DNA of 19,409 nucleotides from Glomus cerebriforme (Eukaryota; Glomeromycota; Glomeromycetes; Glomerales; Glomeraceae), in the NCBI GenBank assembly GCA_003550305.1, contig QKYT01000272.1:90633-110041 (forward strand). Direction: 5' to 3'. Numbering within the stretch: the stretch's first letter is position 1; each line of letters begins with the position of its first letter. A program made the translations under genes and the position numbers. Of the stretch, positions 18,410 through 19,409 are shown piece by piece. The notes below the pieces were generated by a model. That model saw only the letters and a list, made by a program, of their open reading frames with translations. It did not search any database and had not been told where the DNA came from.

Positions 18410-18940
18410 ATGTCGGTCGGAATTTTATTACGTGTTAAACATTTACCGGCATTATATAATTCCGTTATTGAAAAAATTAGTGATTCGGACTGGCAATCTT
18501 CTAGAGTTACGCAGATCATACTACAAAATTCTTTGAAAATTGTGCCCAAGTATAGAACCGTCATCATAAATGACATTGCGACTGTTGTAGCCCAAACGTA
18601 ACCATGTCCCGAATCCGACTTGGGATATCCCAAATCAAACTTGGGACAATCACATGTCCGAAATTTAACCATATCCCAAACAAAACTAGTAAATTTTAAA
18701 TGTTTAAGACGTCTCAAACTACCATTTAAGACTGGGTTAGTTTGGGACATGGTCAAGTTTCGGATATAAGGTTTTCCCAAGTTTGATTTGGGACATGGTA
18801 GTGTTTGGGCTACAACAGGACTATTACAATTTGAATGTAATGGACAACACTCCATAACGTCGATAGATAATATCCGATTTGGCACTGGAGCATATTTTTT
18901 TTATCAAAGTTATCTCAATATCGTATCGTTTCTTTTCTAA
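18410..18940 (+). pseudogene. Coding-like fragment of unknown function interrupted by an inverted-repeat element
   Basis: From ATG 18410 the plus strand reads 58 coding-like codons (e.g. ILLRVKHLPALYNSVIEK) up to 18583, where the inverted-repeat element begins; the frame then stops at 18599-18601. Directly after the element, in the same frame, 40 open codons run from 18818 (GLLQFECNGQHSITSIDN) to TAA 18938-18940. Local GC content is higher than in the flanks and codon positions look coding-like, so I infer a gene or exon split by the insertion. The minus strand is also open from 18885 to 18403 straight through the element, so the coding strand is not certain. No family is recognised. It might also be functional if the element is spliced out or used as a stop, but I see no good splice sites. 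Confidence 0.4.
18582..18818. mobile_element. Foldback / MITE-like inverted-repeat element, 237 bp
   Basis: The outer 29 bp at 18582-18610 (CTGTTGTAGCCCAAAC..., ending ACCATGTCCC) match the reverse complement of 18790-18818 in 26 positions. Inner segments are also inverted copies of each other: CCCAAATCAAACTTGGGA on the left pairs with TCCCAAGTTTGATTTGGGA on the right, so most of the element can fold back. The motif CCCAA/TTGGG recurs many times. No clear target duplication is visible (only GA, or GACT with an offset), so the exact ends and class are uncertain. It encodes no transposase. Confidence 0.75.
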
Positions 18941-19409
18941 TTTGATAGTGTAGAAGAATTTAAGGCTACGACCGTATTAAGATAAATTGTTTCATGATAA
19001 CTTTGGGGAAAGCTTTGAAATTGAAACTGTTATTAAATCAATTCATATAACAAAGTAGAATTTTGCGTAAAAATTATTTATACAAAAGAAAGAAAATTTT
19101 AAATTATTAATTGCCGATCCGCATGTGATCGATAGAATTTATATAATAAAATGTGGCGCAATTTTTATATATAACAATGTCGATCATCAAATTGTATTAC
19201 AATAAAACAATAATTATTTGTTATACAACTGCGTAATTTGTAACAATCATTGTGCGTCCAAGATCTTTAAAATGCAAAATCGCGAAAAAAAAGGGGTTAT
19301 TATATTACAGCTTATGAAGTTTTATATAGGGGAAAAGAAGATTTCATATTAGTTTATTGGTATAGCCTGCTAATGTCTATTTTGATAAAATGGCTAATAA
19401 AAGGTTAAA
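18941..19409. other. Intergenic to window end, no gene seen
   Basis: AT-rich sequence with stops in all frames; no repeat or RNA gene recognised. A gene starting beyond the window edge cannot be judged. Confidence 0.45.

Noticed and set aside
18403..18885. 160-codon minus-strand ORF as a real gene
   Set aside because: Nearly half of it is the inverted-repeat element, whose CCCAA/TTGGG repeats keep frames open; the plus-strand reading of the flanks looks at least as coding-like.
1..19409. CRISPR array, bacterial operon or defence island
   Set aside because: No spaced direct repeats, and all the well-supported genes have eukaryotic structure or family membership.

Overview
The window looks like nuclear DNA of an arbuscular mycorrhizal fungus (Glomeromycotina, most likely Rhizophagus or a close relative). 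Evidence: very high A+T content, long A/T homopolymers, short GT-AG introns, and the gene types present. These are tyrosine-kinase-like (TKL) kinases with a WCKEC...WTSGN N-terminus, a free-standing Sel1-repeat protein, and Mutator-like (MULE) debris. All three are hallmarks of the expanded families in these genomes. The assignment rests on recalled family features, not on a database search.

Layout. Positions 1-3.6 kb are a transposon graveyard with no intact host gene. They hold an AT-rich foldback repeat (18-121), a GC-rich inverted-repeat element built of nested hairpins (733-911), and a retroelement fragment with a 16-bp target duplication (1830-2199). A MULE with ~90-bp inverted ends, a 10-bp target duplication and the decayed C-terminal part of a SWIM-finger transposase follows (2245-3612). 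Positions 3.9-5.4 kb hold two decayed coding fragments: a kinase N-terminus and a small ORF broken in an A-run. A three-exon gene of unknown function (407 aa) lies at 6152-7555.

The second half is dominated by two paralogous TKL kinases in head-to-head orientation: kinase A on the minus strand (8781-10402, 488 aa) and kinase B on the plus strand (15708-17233, 451 aa). They share the same three-exon structure, and their second exons are both 865 nt long. They also share conserved blocks of upstream sequence, so the duplication included the promoter. An orphan third copy of the promoter-proximal block lies at 10925-11030. Between the kinases is a Sel1-repeat gene on the minus strand (11873-12967). 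A diverged ~350-bp repeat occurs at 1031-1355 and again at 14383-14745. Near the right end an inverted-repeat element (18582-18818) sits inside an otherwise open, coding-like stretch.

How the genes may work together: TKL kinase and Sel1-repeat modules are, from recalled knowledge, often found together or fused in these fungi and presumed to act in signalling. Here they are separate neighbours, and no pathway or partner can be read from the sequence. I found no tRNA, rRNA or CRISPR. No clearly new molecular system is evident. The most unusual features are the inverted kinase duplication with its promoter relics and the structured mobile elements.
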